DNA of 64,000 nucleotides from Microglena sp. YARC (taxonomy: Eukaryota > Chlorophyta > Chlorophyceae > Chlamydomonadales > Chlamydomonadaceae): contig CM039462.1 of NCBI GenBank assembly GCA_022414725.1, positions 44,098,993 through 44,162,992 on the forward strand, read 5' to 3'. The first letter of the stretch is position 1. Each line of letters opens with the position of its first letter. Positions 24,301 through 33,880 of the stretch are shown here, piece by piece. The notes below the pieces were generated by a model. It was not told the origin of the DNA. It saw only the letters and a list, made by a program, of their open reading frames with translations, and searched no databases. The translations under genes were made by a program, and so were the position numbers.

Positions 24301-27119
24301 CCTTTGGTCAGCTCCAGTCCGTTGCCACCTGTTGTTCCGGTGCCAGCACACTCTGCCGATTCTCCGCATCGCTTGCGACGCTGCATAGGACTTGTTAGTT
24401 AGTACTTGGAACATTTGGCCAGTCTGGCTCCTCCTGGACTGAAACAAACACATACACATGCACGAAGTGTCTGGATAGGATCAGTAGCTGCATCTATCTG
24501 ATCCAAAATAAGAACGGCCTCTTAACCATCATAATCATAACGACAATCCAAATCATTAAGACATCAGTTAGCCTCACCAAATGTACCAGCTGGTGGTAGA
24601 GGCCTGGCCCACCAGGGCGCCTCAGGGGTTCCAGCGCTTGGTGGGGGGGGCTTAGCCCACCAGGGTGCCTCGGAGGATCCAGCACTAGGAGGGGGCGGGT
24701 TGGGGGTTCCAGCACTTGGAGGAGGGGGCCTAGCCCCTGTGGCTGCAAAATTAATATCTGGTTGGGATCGAAATGAGAAAAGCTTTTTGACAATGGATGG
24801 GAAGTGACAAAGGACAAAGAACTCCCCCGCTCATCCCCAACCATCCACCCCCTCCCCCACCCCCCCCCTCCAACCCCACCCCCTCACCCCACCACCAGGG
24901 ACAAAGAACTCCCCCCCCTCGTACCCAACCCTCCACCCCACCCCCTCACCCCACCACCAGGGACAAAGCACTCCCCCCTCACCCCCAACCCTCCACCCTA
25001 CCCACCACCCCCACCCCACTCCCTTACCCCACCACAAGGGACAAAGCACTCCCCCCCTCACCCCCAACCCACTCCACCACCCCCACCCCACTCCCTTACC
25101 CCACCAACCAACCACCAAGGGCAAAGCACTCACCCTCTCCATCTGTGCAAGGAGTCGTTGTAAAGGTGATGGGTCCTTTCAGCTCAATATCACAAGTGCT
25201 GACAGCACCCCATGAGGAGCTGCATCCAGATCCCATATATCCAAAAGCCGCTACCGCTGCCTCGTTACTGTTAAAGCTTGACATGAAGGCCGTTGCATCT
25301 TTTAAGCGCTTTGGTACGGATGTGACCACCACCGCAACGGAGTCTACGGATGTGCATTCAAATATCTCCTCGAATTGCATGGACATGGAGACGAAAGTGT
25401 CCTCCACCAAAGAGATGAGTGCGAGGCACGCGTGATCCAGACTGCTGAAGCCATCGGTAGATCCGCGCGAAGTCACTGAGATGGCGCAGCCTTCGCCACC
25501 CACAGCAGCAGCAGTATCCAAAGCATCATATGCATCTGGTAACGCTTCGGCATTGGCAACAATGAGAGAAGCAGTTTCTCCCACTGGGCAGCAGCCCTTG
25601 GCCCCATTCATAAGGGAGTGCTGACATCTGTCTTTACCACACACAGTATTCTTTCCACTAGTACAGCTTGACACCAGAGATATGCATATTTGGACTCCTG
25701 GAAGGGAATAGCAGCAAGCAATCAGTTAGTGCATTTTCGGTGTAGTCCCTCCTGATATAGAGGTTGGGCAAGTCTCCTTAGCCTATTTGGTCAACCCCTG
25801 GACTGGGACAACATAACAACTTACAAGCAATCAGTTTGGGGATAATAACAAGATAACAGAAAATAACAGAAGACCACACCCAGAGCAGGGCGGTTGGGGT
25901 GAAAGGAAATGCAACTATTAAGGTCGTGTTGGGTAGCTGCGGGGTAGCTGAGGCCATAGCTTTTTGTCAGCTACGAGCAGCAGCTTCTAGGCAGCTCCCT
26001 GAGCCGGCCACTTGGCAAAGCCCTGGGGACCCGCCAGTATGATGTGGTGTGTGGCTACTTAATGACGCCTCATATTGTCTTCGTAACTTATTCCAAGCTA
26101 TCACAAGTTATGGGCCCATCACTAGGGTTGGGAAGCAAACATATATTTTGATTTTTATATGCCGTATGAACGTATGAACGTATGCATATAAACGTATGAA
26201 AACGTATGAGGAAAATGATGATGAAATGGGCCATCACGCTAACCACTGTACTGCTTGTTGTGTTGTATGTTGCAGTCCAGGGGTAGGCCAAATGGGCTCA
26301 AGGGACTTGCCCAACCATAATAGGAAGGGCTTCAAAAGAAAAAGCGTTGATCAAATGAACCCCAAACAGTCATTTGACCAACGTGGGCCCTGAGTTTGTA
26401 CTACAGTGATCATTCTAATTATACACCTCTGCGCAAATACTTAAAGAATTGGCTGCTTAAATTAGACTCCAAATTCCCATCTCCCATCCCACGAGGTGCT
26501 CGGCTACTTAGTGCTGCCTCCTATTGTCCTTGTAACCTATTCCAAGCTATCAAAGGTTATTTGCCCAACATGCTAACCACTGTACTGCTTGTTGTGTTGT
26601 ATGTTACAGTCCAGGGGTAGGCCAAATAGGCTAAAGAGGCTTGCCCAACCGTCATGGAAAGGGCTCCAAAAGAAAAAGCATTGATGAACTGAAGCCCAGA
26701 CAATCGTTTTACCAACAGGGGCCCTGAGTTCGTGCTACAGTGATAATTTAATTATGTACCACTGCGCAAGTACCTATAGGATTGGCTGGTTAAATTATAC
26801 TCCGAATTCTCATTTCCCATCCCACGTGGTGCTCGGCTATTTTGTGCTGCCTCCTATTGTCCTTGTACCCTATTCCAAGCTATCAAAGGTTGTGGACCCA
26901 TCACGCTAACCACTGCGCAAGTACCTGAAGAATTGGCTGGTTCAAGCGCTAGCTGTGTGAGGAACAAGATTGCAGCTCCGTCTGATTCGGGAGATGAGTC
27001 CACGTGGAAAGCGGGATGCTGAAGGCCGTCCACAACCACATTCACGACAGAAGACATGCATTCTGAATCTGAGGAAAGAAAACAAGGGCATTAGCACACG
27101 TAAGTATTAATATTAATAT

Positions 27120-27210
<91 letters not shown>

Positions 27211-27746
27211 TTTTTTTTTTTTTTATTATTATTATTATTAACATACCCAAAAAGTTAAGGGGGGAAATTCATAAATTGCTAGAAAATTGTTATATGGTTA
27301 GAAACGCAAGCAATACAGATAAAATCAAAGACATTGTATAGTTCAATCTACTAGGGAGCCCAACAATAAGCCTTGCATCTTTTCACTCCACAAACCAAGA
27401 GAAGGACTCACATGCCGCATGCCCCATGTTACAGCTGCTCCATATAACATCAGCCCCACGTAAAGCTACAAAACATAGAACAACTTTTGCGAAGGATCTT
27501 GTCTGCTGCAATGCTGATAACTCTAGTCATGCGCACTCCAACTATGAGCCAAATGTTTGGGTGCGGAGGTGGTCAGAATTGTTCTAACGCCTGGAGAGAC
27601 AGAGAAACGGAGAGACGGAGAGATGGCGGAGAAAAACGGGTGGGACTTAGGGCTTCAGCCCCAGGACCCTACTATTGTACTCACTTATTTCCAAAGCTAT
27701 TCTGTCCACATCCGTATTTGAATCATTATTATTATTATTATTGTTA

Positions 27747-27778
<32 letters not shown>

Positions 27779-30700
27779 GCACTCACTTATTTCCAAGGCT
27801 ATGCTGTCCACATCCATATTGCAGCATTCTCCATCTCCACAGGCACTCAGAGGCCCCACCTTCATGATGTAACAAAATGTGTTGGTACCACTGCCTCTTT
27901 GGCTGCTTTCAAGATGAAGACCATAAGGAGAGAGGGTCTCCGTGTCACTGTTGCACTGGGTGTAAGGAAATCCAGCACCTTCATCTCCCGATAACCTTAG
28001 CGCCCTGCATGCAGTGTAGGAGCTCACACATGATTAGAGCCCGGCATATCATATGATGTCCACCACAAGCACGTTTGGTATCATATCATATCATATCATA
28101 TCATTTTATATCATACAAATTGCAGGATATGATATTTTAATCGTAACTTTAGCCTGGTCAGACTGCCGGCATCATATCATATCATAATTTTATTATATTT
28201 TCCTTGCTAAGTGTTTTGTGTACTACCGATGACCACAAGCAGCCAAATTGCTGGCAGGAGCCATGAAACCAAGTTGAAGTTTAATTTAAAATCCTTTGAT
28301 GCATGTGAGAGGTGAGGATTTCACGTTTACATTTTCCTGGTAAATTTATGCGTACTGCCGAAGACGGCAAGCAGCCAAATTGCTTGCTGAAGCTATGTAC
28401 CCTAGTTCAAGCTCAAGTGGGTGGTGGGGACTTGCACTGCACTGCCTGGGTGCTTTCCTTCTGCAAGTGGTAATACATTGGATAAGAAGATCGTCGCCTG
28501 GACTGTTTGCTTGGGGTGCAAACAGTGAGATTCTCAATCGTGTACAATGCAATGTTACCTGGCGAGCCGATCCTTAACAGGCTGACAGCCTGTCAGCCTG
28601 CTGGACAGCCTGGCTCGTAGGGAATCCAAGTTCCAGCACGCAGCTGATGCATGTGATTGGACGTTCAGCATTGCATGACCTGGACAAGTATTACAACTGT
28701 CTACTTTGCTTAGCATGCTCCCTGGTTTTGCAACTACTACTTTATATTACCTGGACAAGTATTACAACTACTACTTTATATTACCTGGACAAGTATTACA
28801 ACTACTACTTTATATTACCTGGACAAGTATTACAACTACTACTTTGCTTAGCATTTGAATGACCTGGACAAGTATTACAACTACTACTTTGCTTAGCATT
28901 TGAATGACCTGGACATACTACTTTGCTTAGCATTTGAATGACCTGGACAAGAATTACAACTACTACTTTGCTTAGCATTTGAATGACCTGGACATACTAC
29001 TTTGCTTAGCATGCTTTACAACTGTCTACTTTGCTTAGCATGCTTTACAACTGTCTACTTTGCTTAGCATTTGAATGACCTGGACATACTACTTTGCTTA
29101 GCATTTGAATGACCTGGACAAGCATTACAACTACTACTTTGCTTAGCATTTGAATGACCTGGACATACTACTTTGCTTAGCATGCTCTACAACTGTCTAC
29201 TTTGCTTAGCATGCTCCCTGGTTTCTATGGGTATCGCACGGGGGAACTTGGAATTGGAAGTCTGTGAGTAGTCCAGAGTTGGCTGGAAAAATGCAACAAT
29301 CCAATCCAATTAATAAAAAGGTCACTGACTCACACTGTTTTTATTTTCAGCTACGAGCAACAGCTTCTAGGGAGCTCCCCTGAGTGGCTATTGAGCCTAA
29401 TCAAATGCGACCTAGCACACTTCGAAGCCTACACAATCAGCTGTCCAGAATTGCTGAAAGATATGGATTTGGCACAGTGGCTGTCTCAGGGAGATGCCTA
29501 GCAGCTGCTATGAAAATATAAAAGTAAAGAAGCATGCTAACTCACCTCATGTTGGCCCCATAGGAGCTAGTGACGCAAAAAGCACCTGCAGGTGAGCATG
29601 GTAGTGGAGTCAATTTATTCATTGCATCAGAGGACTCACTGGGCAGCATAGCTAGACAGGCAAGCAATTTGTGAATTCGTACCCGATGCCTCTTGCGTGT
29701 TTACCCACCAGGGACAGTCTACTCTTAACCGAGCCCCTTTTGAATCCTTGACGCATTATACTACTGCCGAAGACGGCGAGCAGCCAAATTGCTGGCTGAA
29801 GCTATGTAACCAAGTTCAAGTTTAAGTAGTGGACTAATGGAGTAATTATGATTGTATGAAAATATTGGATCAAATTTATTTCAATACAAAAGCTTTGATT
29901 TGAATAGATTCTGTTATTACCAAAGACGGCGATCAGACTTAAAGGCTGGAGCCATGCAACAAAGTGCAAGTTCAAGTTCAACTGCTGTCCACATGTCCAT
30001 GTGCATGCTGTCCCACGCTCACATCACAGGTGGCATTCTGGCAATCCTTTACATGCTGGGTGGGTGGGTGGGGGTAGGGGTGAGGGCACAGAGCCTTGAC
30101 CACATTCACCCTATTTTCGAGCTGGCGCAAGTCTCTAGCATCTTATATTATATGGTAGATGACATAGCTGCCCACTCCCAACCACATATGGGGTCCTAGA
30201 GGCCTTCCTGTGGGTGGGGTGGGTGGGGTGGGGGTGCCCCCCCCCCCCCCCCCCCCCACCCCCCTTCCCCCCCACACACACATCACCACACACACAGGAA
30301 GGGTGATGAGTATTCTTAAGTCTCAGCCCTCAGTATCCTGCGCTACGGTATGAGTACGTCTTGAAAACCGCCTAGACCTGTATGACTCCGCCCCCTTCCG
30401 TAACCAGCAGGCCGGTCATGTTCGGGACACGTGTGCTTCTTTCTGCATCTTGCTACATCCAAGCGTCTGGCGGTGTGGCTCTCGTATATCACGATAAATG
30501 CATGTAGCTTCTTCACCCTCCATTCCCAGGCGTTAGGCTCTTAGAGCGCTGCGTGAGTTCTATATCGCCTGTCCGCATCTGTGTGCTTACATGTCCATAT
30601 CAACGGCCACAGCGCCAGCAGCCCCCGGACTCCGCGCATCCTCCTTAGCAAGGTCAGTTGCGTTCGCTAAGGTCTTTGAAGCGTGTAGATTAGCCGCTCT

Positions 30701-33135
30701 CTATTTCGCTGCTCTTGGCTCCTTCAGCAGCCTAGGTCCCTGGGCCGGTGCCTTACTCGATGAACAGGAACTCGCTAAGCCAACAATTAAATGGTGCTGT
30801 ATGTCTAGGCCGATATTAGAGGTCGTGTAATGAAAACGTAATGAAAGCTAGCACGCTCACATGCGCCTCGTCACCAGGAGAAACCCTGTAAGGGATTAAT
30901 AATTACGAATCTTGCACTGTTAGGAGCAGAAGATTGGCGCTAATAGGAAGAATGCGATACAACGAGTCAAACGAAGCAGATTGAGGCGCTACTTGTGAGT
31001 GGGAGGGGCCTCCGCCTCCACAGCTGGCATCGTGTGAGTACGGATTTGGATTCGGGTTCGAAACATTCGAACATGTTGGCGGGCGAATTCACATGAACCC
31101 GAGCCTAATAGGATAGCAGATTCTAAATGTAGCATCAACTTCCCTCCCAAGACAGAGACAGCGTAAGAAGAATGATAAGCTTAAGAAATGCATGATTGGA
31201 ATGGCGGTGGTTACTGTTAGGTGATACGACTACCTCGTACCTGGGATATCGACGGTATGAACGTCCGCGAACGTCCGCGGGCGGAGACGTCCGTAGTGAC
31301 AGCCATGGTGAACCTAGGGTAGTACAGTCAGTCTCGCTGCGCTCTGAATAGTAACCATGGTTGGAGCGTTGGTAGGGTATTTGTTCGAGAGATACGGGGC
31401 GTTACCGCGGTGGGGGGTGGGGGGGTATGGCCCCACGGGGGTGGGAGTGGAGTGGGGTGGGAAGCTACATCGAAAGCTCGTCCTTTCTCCCGCTACCTGG
31501 TAACATGGAAGCCATGTTACGAACCTACACCCGCCTACACCGTTACAGGTTGAATCGTGGTGAAGAGCAAGGGCTGTCCCGCATACACCACAGCACCACC
31601 ACCCTAACCACCATCTTGTGGTGTATCGATTATAAATTATAAATTGCGCGGTATTCTATTAAGATAATACGCTATTGTTTTTCCGGTATCATCTCATTTC
31701 ACTAAAATCAATAGGGGAGCAAACCGAGTATTTTGCTGTTTACTTGTGACACTCTCTCTTGCTCCCCCCAGACGGCTGTACCAGGGGCCATCTTACCACC
31801 TACTCCTGATATTTTTATACGCACTTCCTGTGCATGTTTTTTACAATCGCTGGAGACAGCGTCACAGTGAGCAGCCATAGAAACGTCACACCAAATTTGA
31901 GACGCAGCAGGGGAATGAGGGGGATGGAAAAGGAGAGGGGCCGCCAATTGCTTTAGCATGAGTATTGCTTGACTGTTGTGCCTCGGATTTAAAACTTGGA
32001 CGTGAACTTCGGGGCATGGATCCAGCCTTTAAGGCTTCCCGCCAATGTAATAAGTCACATAATCAACTCGAATAAAAGCAGTCTGATAAAGTATGCTTGG
32101 TCCAATCTCCTCATATAATCCTTGATAAACAACCTCGAATTGAATGGGAGCACCCCACCCAAGTGCACAAAGTACCGTACTCAAGAGTACACCAATTCCG
32201 TGGATGGAAACAAGTTCCCCATAGGAGACCAGGGTCATATACTCTTATCCCCTTCAAATACTTGAACTTGGTCACCGGTACCGGTATGACTTTTTTTGGC
32301 AGAGCCCCCCCCCCCCCCCAGTGCTGGAAGCTCTAACATTCGTGCGGTAGGTTCCCCAGCACCACATAGGAAGGCACGTATCCCATAAGAACCCCTACGG
32401 ATCGTACTATAGTCTATAGGGTGTCCAGCGCTACACGGGATGACATGAGTCATCCCATAACCGCCGAAGACAACATGTGTATCCCACATCGGGGTGTTGA
32501 CAGAGAAGCAAAAAAAAATGGGGAAACGAAAGAAAAAAGTGATTTGATCGCGATTACATTTTCCTGGCAATAATGCTTTCTGCCAGAGACGGCGAGCAGC
32601 CAAATTCCTGGTTGAACCTATATAACCAAAGCGAGTTCAAGTTCAAGACGCAACAATACAGCTGGAGAATCGCACCAAAGGGCAAAGGCCAAACAAAAAT
32701 AAGTTGGGTCAAATAGCAGGTTTAAGTCACAGAACAGCTATACAGGTGAAGGTATAAGTTGGATCAAAGAACAGCCATATAGGTTAAGGTATAAGTTGGA
32801 TCAAAGAACAGCCATACAGGTGAAGGTATGAGTTGGATCAAAGAACAGCCATATAGGTTAAGGCATACGTTGGGTCAAAGTTCAAGTCAAAGTCAAGGAA
32901 CAGCCAGAAGATTGTCACCACACCATGTCAGAAATGGTAGTGAATAAATAATACTCAGTTCCGTGGTGCACATGTGATAATCAGCGTTGTAGGCTCCCTG
33001 GTTTCCGTGGGTATCGCACGGGGGGACTTGGCATTGGAAGAAAGAGAGCAGTCCAGAGTTGGCCGAAAAACATGTAACGATCCAGAGCAACAATCCGATA
33101 CAATACAGTCCATATGTGAGAACACACAAGTACAT
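12350..33135 (-). CDS. gene A: secreted pherophorin-domain protein, 14 exons
   Basis: Exons in transcript order: 33135-32955, 29585-29546, 28004-27787, 27068-26925, 25697-25134, 24736-24578, 23832-23772, 22272-22086, 21282-21067, 18601-18515, 17070-16911, 14566-13730, 13112-12905, 12449-12350. They sum to 3162 nt (1053 aa) with every phase matching. Residues 1-28 look like a signal peptide. Pherophorin domain 1 is about 83-245 (FPYTQC, CC, CCPVG). Cys modules: R0 about 265-375, R1 446-575, R2 583-690, R3 717-830. A PPPPSAG/EAPWWA linker is at 383-440. A short Pro/Tyr rod precedes domain 2 (FPFCRC, SPWRL, CNYAIF, DCCP), which ends at CPFC. By family it is probably a wall or matrix glycoprotein. 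Exon 1 is less certain, its donor (GTATTA) being weak; the 40-bp exon 2 rests on phase. The rest is firm because gene B matches it piece by piece. Confidence 0.85.
12835..12893. repeat. ACAAC microsatellite in gene A intron 13
   Basis: About a dozen ACAAC units ending a few bases from the exon 13 donor at 12,905. Confidence 0.9.
13265..13729. repeat. exon echoes of gene A exon 12, 3' end plus donor
   Basis: The true exon end is at 13,730 (KIQIYTG then GTACGTCC). Copies of GGACGTACCGGTGTAAATCT followed by a degenerate TGTTCAT...CATAGTGCAAAATAC recur near 13,275, 13,370, 13,495 and 13,620. Each keeps the GTAC donor and about 40-60 bp of exon, with AT-rich filler between. Confidence 0.85.
14995..15665. 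repeat. minisatellite in gene A intron 11
   Basis: Repeats of AAACCCTTGCTTTGAATGG and GACAAATGAACA with a variant ACACCCTTGACACCCTTG, in higher-order order. It creates long reading frames on the minus strand that are not genes. It lies between exons 11 and 12 of gene A. Confidence 0.9.
15742..15954 (-). repeat. Rep-A copy
   Basis: Inverted relative to 8,770: it starts GCAGCGTTGCAAGCGACGC and ends at the CCCCCAGAAGGGGGGGCTCC hairpin. It is inside gene A intron 11. Confidence 0.75.
16038..16150. repeat. Rep-E: AT-rich MITE-like repeat
   Basis: It begins GGGCCCGGCATATCATATGG, has a core CCAGCCTAGCCAGACTGCCGG and then ATCATATGAT-type palindromes. Related copies are at 22,535-22,695 and 28,038-28,190. 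All are in gene A introns. The CATATGATATCATATG tracts are self-complementary and would form hairpins. Confidence 0.6.
16258..16465. repeat. Rep-G repeat (three copies in gene A introns)
   Basis: TTCAAATCTGAAAGTGGGG, then TTAGGCCTCCTCCAGGGACA and GTTTTAGTGCTTTCTGTAGC, followed by TAGCGATCGCTATATATAGC. Other copies: 17,085-17,340 and 18,625-18,735. The first two end with the same AGCGATCGC-rich segment; related AGCGATCGCTACC pieces occur near 39,475 and 39,835. Confidence 0.65.
16728..16908. repeat. Rep-F repeat, two copies in tandem
   Basis: Unit of about 85 bp: GTGAAAGCAAATGGGCTGGC, CCCCTTAACCTCACGCCTCG and TAATAAGGCGTACCATTTAT. The two units are at 16,728-16,810 and 16,825-16,908. Further copies are at 55,405-55,495 and 55,952-56,045. 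Confidence 0.7.
17498..17699 (-). repeat. Rep-A copy
   Basis: Complete from TGCAGCGTCACAAGCGACAC to the GGGGGCTCCGCC hairpin end, in gene A intron 10. Confidence 0.75.
17820..18514. repeat. exon echoes of gene A exon 10, with AC microsatellites
   Basis: True exon 10 ends at 18,515. Copies of CCTGTATGTAGAAGTAGTTG plus ACCAAGGAGATAAGGGTCTG lie near 18,384-18,445, 18,235-18,295, 18,078-18,125 and 17,880-17,925. Each retains the donor and 40-60 bp of exon. ACACAC-type repeats fill the gaps, and the distal copies are more eroded. Confidence 0.9.
18885..18955. repeat. TTACA microsatellite
   Basis: About twelve TTACA-type pentamers in gene A intron 9. Confidence 0.85.
19138..19262 (-). repeat. Rep-C interspersed repeat
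   Basis: Rep-C, in its own orientation, runs TTTGGGGTTCAGTTCATCAG, TGCTTTTTCTTTT, GGTTGGGCAAGTCCCTTTAG, CCTATTTGGCTACCCCTGGA and CTGTAACAACATACATAC. Other copies: 19,794-19,912; 19,937-20,045; 25,765-25,815 (partial); 26,272-26,410; 26,607-26,745; 40,598-40,700; 41,092-41,195; 43,565-43,665; 53,968-54,100; 58,008-58,150. Both orientations occur. A longer 5' part (CAGGGCCCCTGTTGGTCAAA) is seen at 53,978 and 58,027. Confidence 0.75.
20078..20205 (+). repeat. Rep-H GC-rich repeat
   Basis: GAGCGACTCGGTGCGACCCC, GTGCGACGTGCTGCCCCCCG, then GGAGCACTGTGCTCGGGGGG and the tail TGTCGCCATGCAGCGACAG. Related copies: 38,258-38,450, 54,575-54,735 and a rearranged one at 57,485-57,700 within gene C. Confidence 0.6.
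20239..20445 (-). repeat. Rep-A copy (subfamily with GATCGCGACGGAGCAAC)
   Basis: Near-complete copy in gene A intron 9, diverged in the centre. It shares the variant GAGAGTGATCGCGACGGAGC and a GTCGGTCGACCGG tract with the copy at 50,197-50,416, so these two form a subfamily. Confidence 0.75.
20500..20830. repeat. CCATGTACA minisatellite
   Basis: Irregular units of ACCATGTACACCAATGTACA and AACCATGTACAAC. Reading frames through it on both strands are repeat artefacts. Confidence 0.85.
20831..21066. repeat. exon echoes of gene A exon 9, 3' end
   Basis: Exon 9 ends at 21,067 with a TTATACAG|GTAAGAG donor. Copies of ATCTCTTACCTGCATAAGCA plus TGCCGCAGTTCCCATCATGC occur at about 20,952-21,010, with a more diverged one at 20,820-20,895. 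Each includes the donor and about 45 bp of exon, linked by CCCTTAAGCATATTTCACTA spacers. Confidence 0.8.
21283..21690. repeat. exon echoes of gene A exon 9, 5' end, with G and GT runs
   Basis: Two extra copies (about 21,408-21,495 and 21,583-21,660) repeat the first 80 bp of exon 9 (VTSAAQIVFSSTGTDECLP) and its acceptor. The distal copy has changes that alter the peptide. Runs of GT, GGT and more than fifteen G separate them. Confidence 0.9.
22440..22515. repeat. exon echo of gene A exon 8, 5' end
   Basis: GATGTGCTGTTGATCACCAA, CTGAGGGTCAAACCTGGG and the preceding CCTGACGGCTGTGTTGTATT repeat the first 65 bp of exon 8 and its acceptor (exon starts 22,272), with about ten differences. Confidence 0.85.
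22535..22695. repeat. Rep-E copy
   Basis: ATCATATGATATCATATGAT tracts around a TGCTGGTAGTCTGACTGGGC core, the complement of the core at 16,038; gene A intron 7. Confidence 0.55.
23318..23545 (-). repeat. Rep-A copy
   Basis: Starts TATGCAGCGTCGCAAGCGG and ends at the CCCCCTTGAAGAGGGGGCTC hairpin; an 18-G run interrupts it. Gene A intron 7. Confidence 0.75.
23565..23640. repeat. exon echo of gene A exon 7
   Basis: AGTGGCAGCAGCACAATGCA and CGGCTCGCTTGA repeat about 40 bp of exon 7 (SSEPCIVLL; exon at 23,832-23,772) with its donor side altered. Confidence 0.75.
24190..24390 (+). repeat. Rep-A copy
   Basis: From GGGCGGAGCCCCCCCTTCTG to CGCATCGCTTGCGACGCTGC; gene A intron 6. Confidence 0.75.
24830..25133. 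repeat. minisatellite and exon echoes at gene A exon 5 donor
   Basis: Four to five units of ACCAGGGACAAAGCACTCCC plus CACCCCCAACCCTCCACCC lie right next to the donor. The AAAGCACTC part equals the intron bases following the exon 5 donor (25,134), so the array probably grew out of that junction. Confidence 0.75.
26400..26924. repeat. exon echoes of gene A exon 4, 3' end
   Basis: TGCGCAAGTACCTATAGGAT, TGGCTGGTTAAATTA and a shared CGGCTATTTTGTGCTGCCTC/CTATTGTCCTTGT block occur twice (26,430-26,560; 26,758-26,890) before the true exon 4 end at 26,925, where CTGCGCAAGTACCTGAAGAA is the donor. The copies include the donor and about 25 bp of exon. Confidence 0.75.
27118..27241. repeat. TAG/TTA trinucleotide microsatellite
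   Basis: About 18 TAG units followed by ATT/TTA units and a T run, in gene A intron 3. Confidence 0.95.
27675..27786. repeat. exon echo of gene A exon 3, 3' end, plus ATT microsatellite
   Basis: ACTCACTTATTTCCAAAGCT and ATTCTGTCCACATCCGTATT repeat the last 35 bp of exon 3 and its donor (true end 27,787). An (ATT)n tract separates copy from exon. Confidence 0.9.
28680..29215. repeat. minisatellite in gene A intron 2
   Basis: Units of ATGACCTGGACAAGTATTAC, AACTACTACTTTGCTTAGCA and TTTGA, some shortened. It lies between exon 2 and exon 3. Confidence 0.9.
29216..29275. repeat. exon echo of gene A exon 1
   Basis: CTCCCTGGTTTCTATGGGTA and TCGCACGGGGGAACTTGGAA closely match 32,995-33,055 inside exon 1 (QVPPCDTHGNQGA), followed by AGTCCAGAGTTGGC in both. 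The copy lies 3.7 kb away in intron 1/2 territory. Confidence 0.85.
30200..32030. other. gene A intron 1, unique-looking sequence without recognised gene
   Basis: After a C-run and CACA microsatellite (30,238-30,295) the sequence is less repetitive. Short reading frames exist on both strands (for example 30,591-30,830 + and 31,959-31,708 -), but none shows a known domain or matching exon phase. Confidence 0.4.
32700..32890. repeat. tandem repeat in gene A intron 1
   Basis: Five units of GATCAAAGAACAGCCATATA plus GGTTAAGGTATAAGTTG, about 40 bp each, ending close to exon 1. Confidence 0.85.
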
Positions 33136-33880
33136 AGCAATCACAGCATATTCTCATTTATAATGTCTGGGTCTTCTTAAGATTTGCCCAGTCTTCTTAT
33201 GATTTGCCAGTTGCATCTGCTGGCAGCTACTGATTAGTAAATGAATGGTCGAGTTGATAAGCGTTACTCGGGAACAATATAAAGAATGCAACAATGCCAC
33301 CAAAACACAAATCCCAGCCAAAATTAAGTTTATTGAAAAATTAAATCACTCCCTCCCTGTTCTATTCATACTCATGTAACACACAGTACCTTATCCACTG
33401 TTTTGTTTTTTGGCTATGGGTGGCAGCTTCTAGGCAGCTCTCTTTCCCTGTTCTTGAGCCCAACCTGAAGCTAGCTAGTGCGTCTGAAACCTGGCATGAT
33501 AGGCATTCCAAAACAGCTGCAAGCTTTGGGTTTGAACCAATGGCTGGCCATTGGTGCTGGCAGGAAGCTTCCGCGAGTGTACCAAAAAAAGAAACAGTGA
33601 CTTATCCACAGTGGTCGCACGACATGGATGAAGGGAACAAAGCAGTTGGGCAGCAATCCTTCTTGCCTCCATTGAACTGATGAGCTTGACCACTTGACGG
33701 ACCACTTGATAAGGCGTTCCAAGGTCATGGTATGACATGTGACAGTTTGACAGTTTTCCGCCAACCCAGCAAGCCAGATGACATTTTGAAAGTTTTCAGC
33801 CAACCCGACAAGCCGGCGATTTTGGCCAGTATTGTGGTGTCGCTGCATAGATTGGCGCCTTTGGGCCTATCAATAGCCAC
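33136..33880. other. intergenic between genes B and A; gene A upstream region
   Basis: This is 745 bp between the stop of B and the ATG of A. It holds a Rep-B element (33,398-33,592) and an exon echo of B's last exon. An AT-rich CTTTATATTG on the minus strand near 33,280 is a weak TATA candidate about 145 bp before the ATG. Confidence 0.4.
33600..33680. repeat. exon echo of gene B's last exon tail
   Basis: CTTATCCACAGTGGTCGCAC, GACATGGATGAAGGGAACAA and AGCAATCCTTCTTGCCTCCA repeat 33,880-33,958, the end of the B coding sequence including its TAA, with two or three differences. The flanking CCAACCCGACAAGCCGG-type sequence also recurs. Confidence 0.9.

Noticed and set aside
30591..30830. 79-codon plus-strand frame within gene A intron 1
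   Set aside because: Ala-rich but no domain or supporting signal; left as unresolved.
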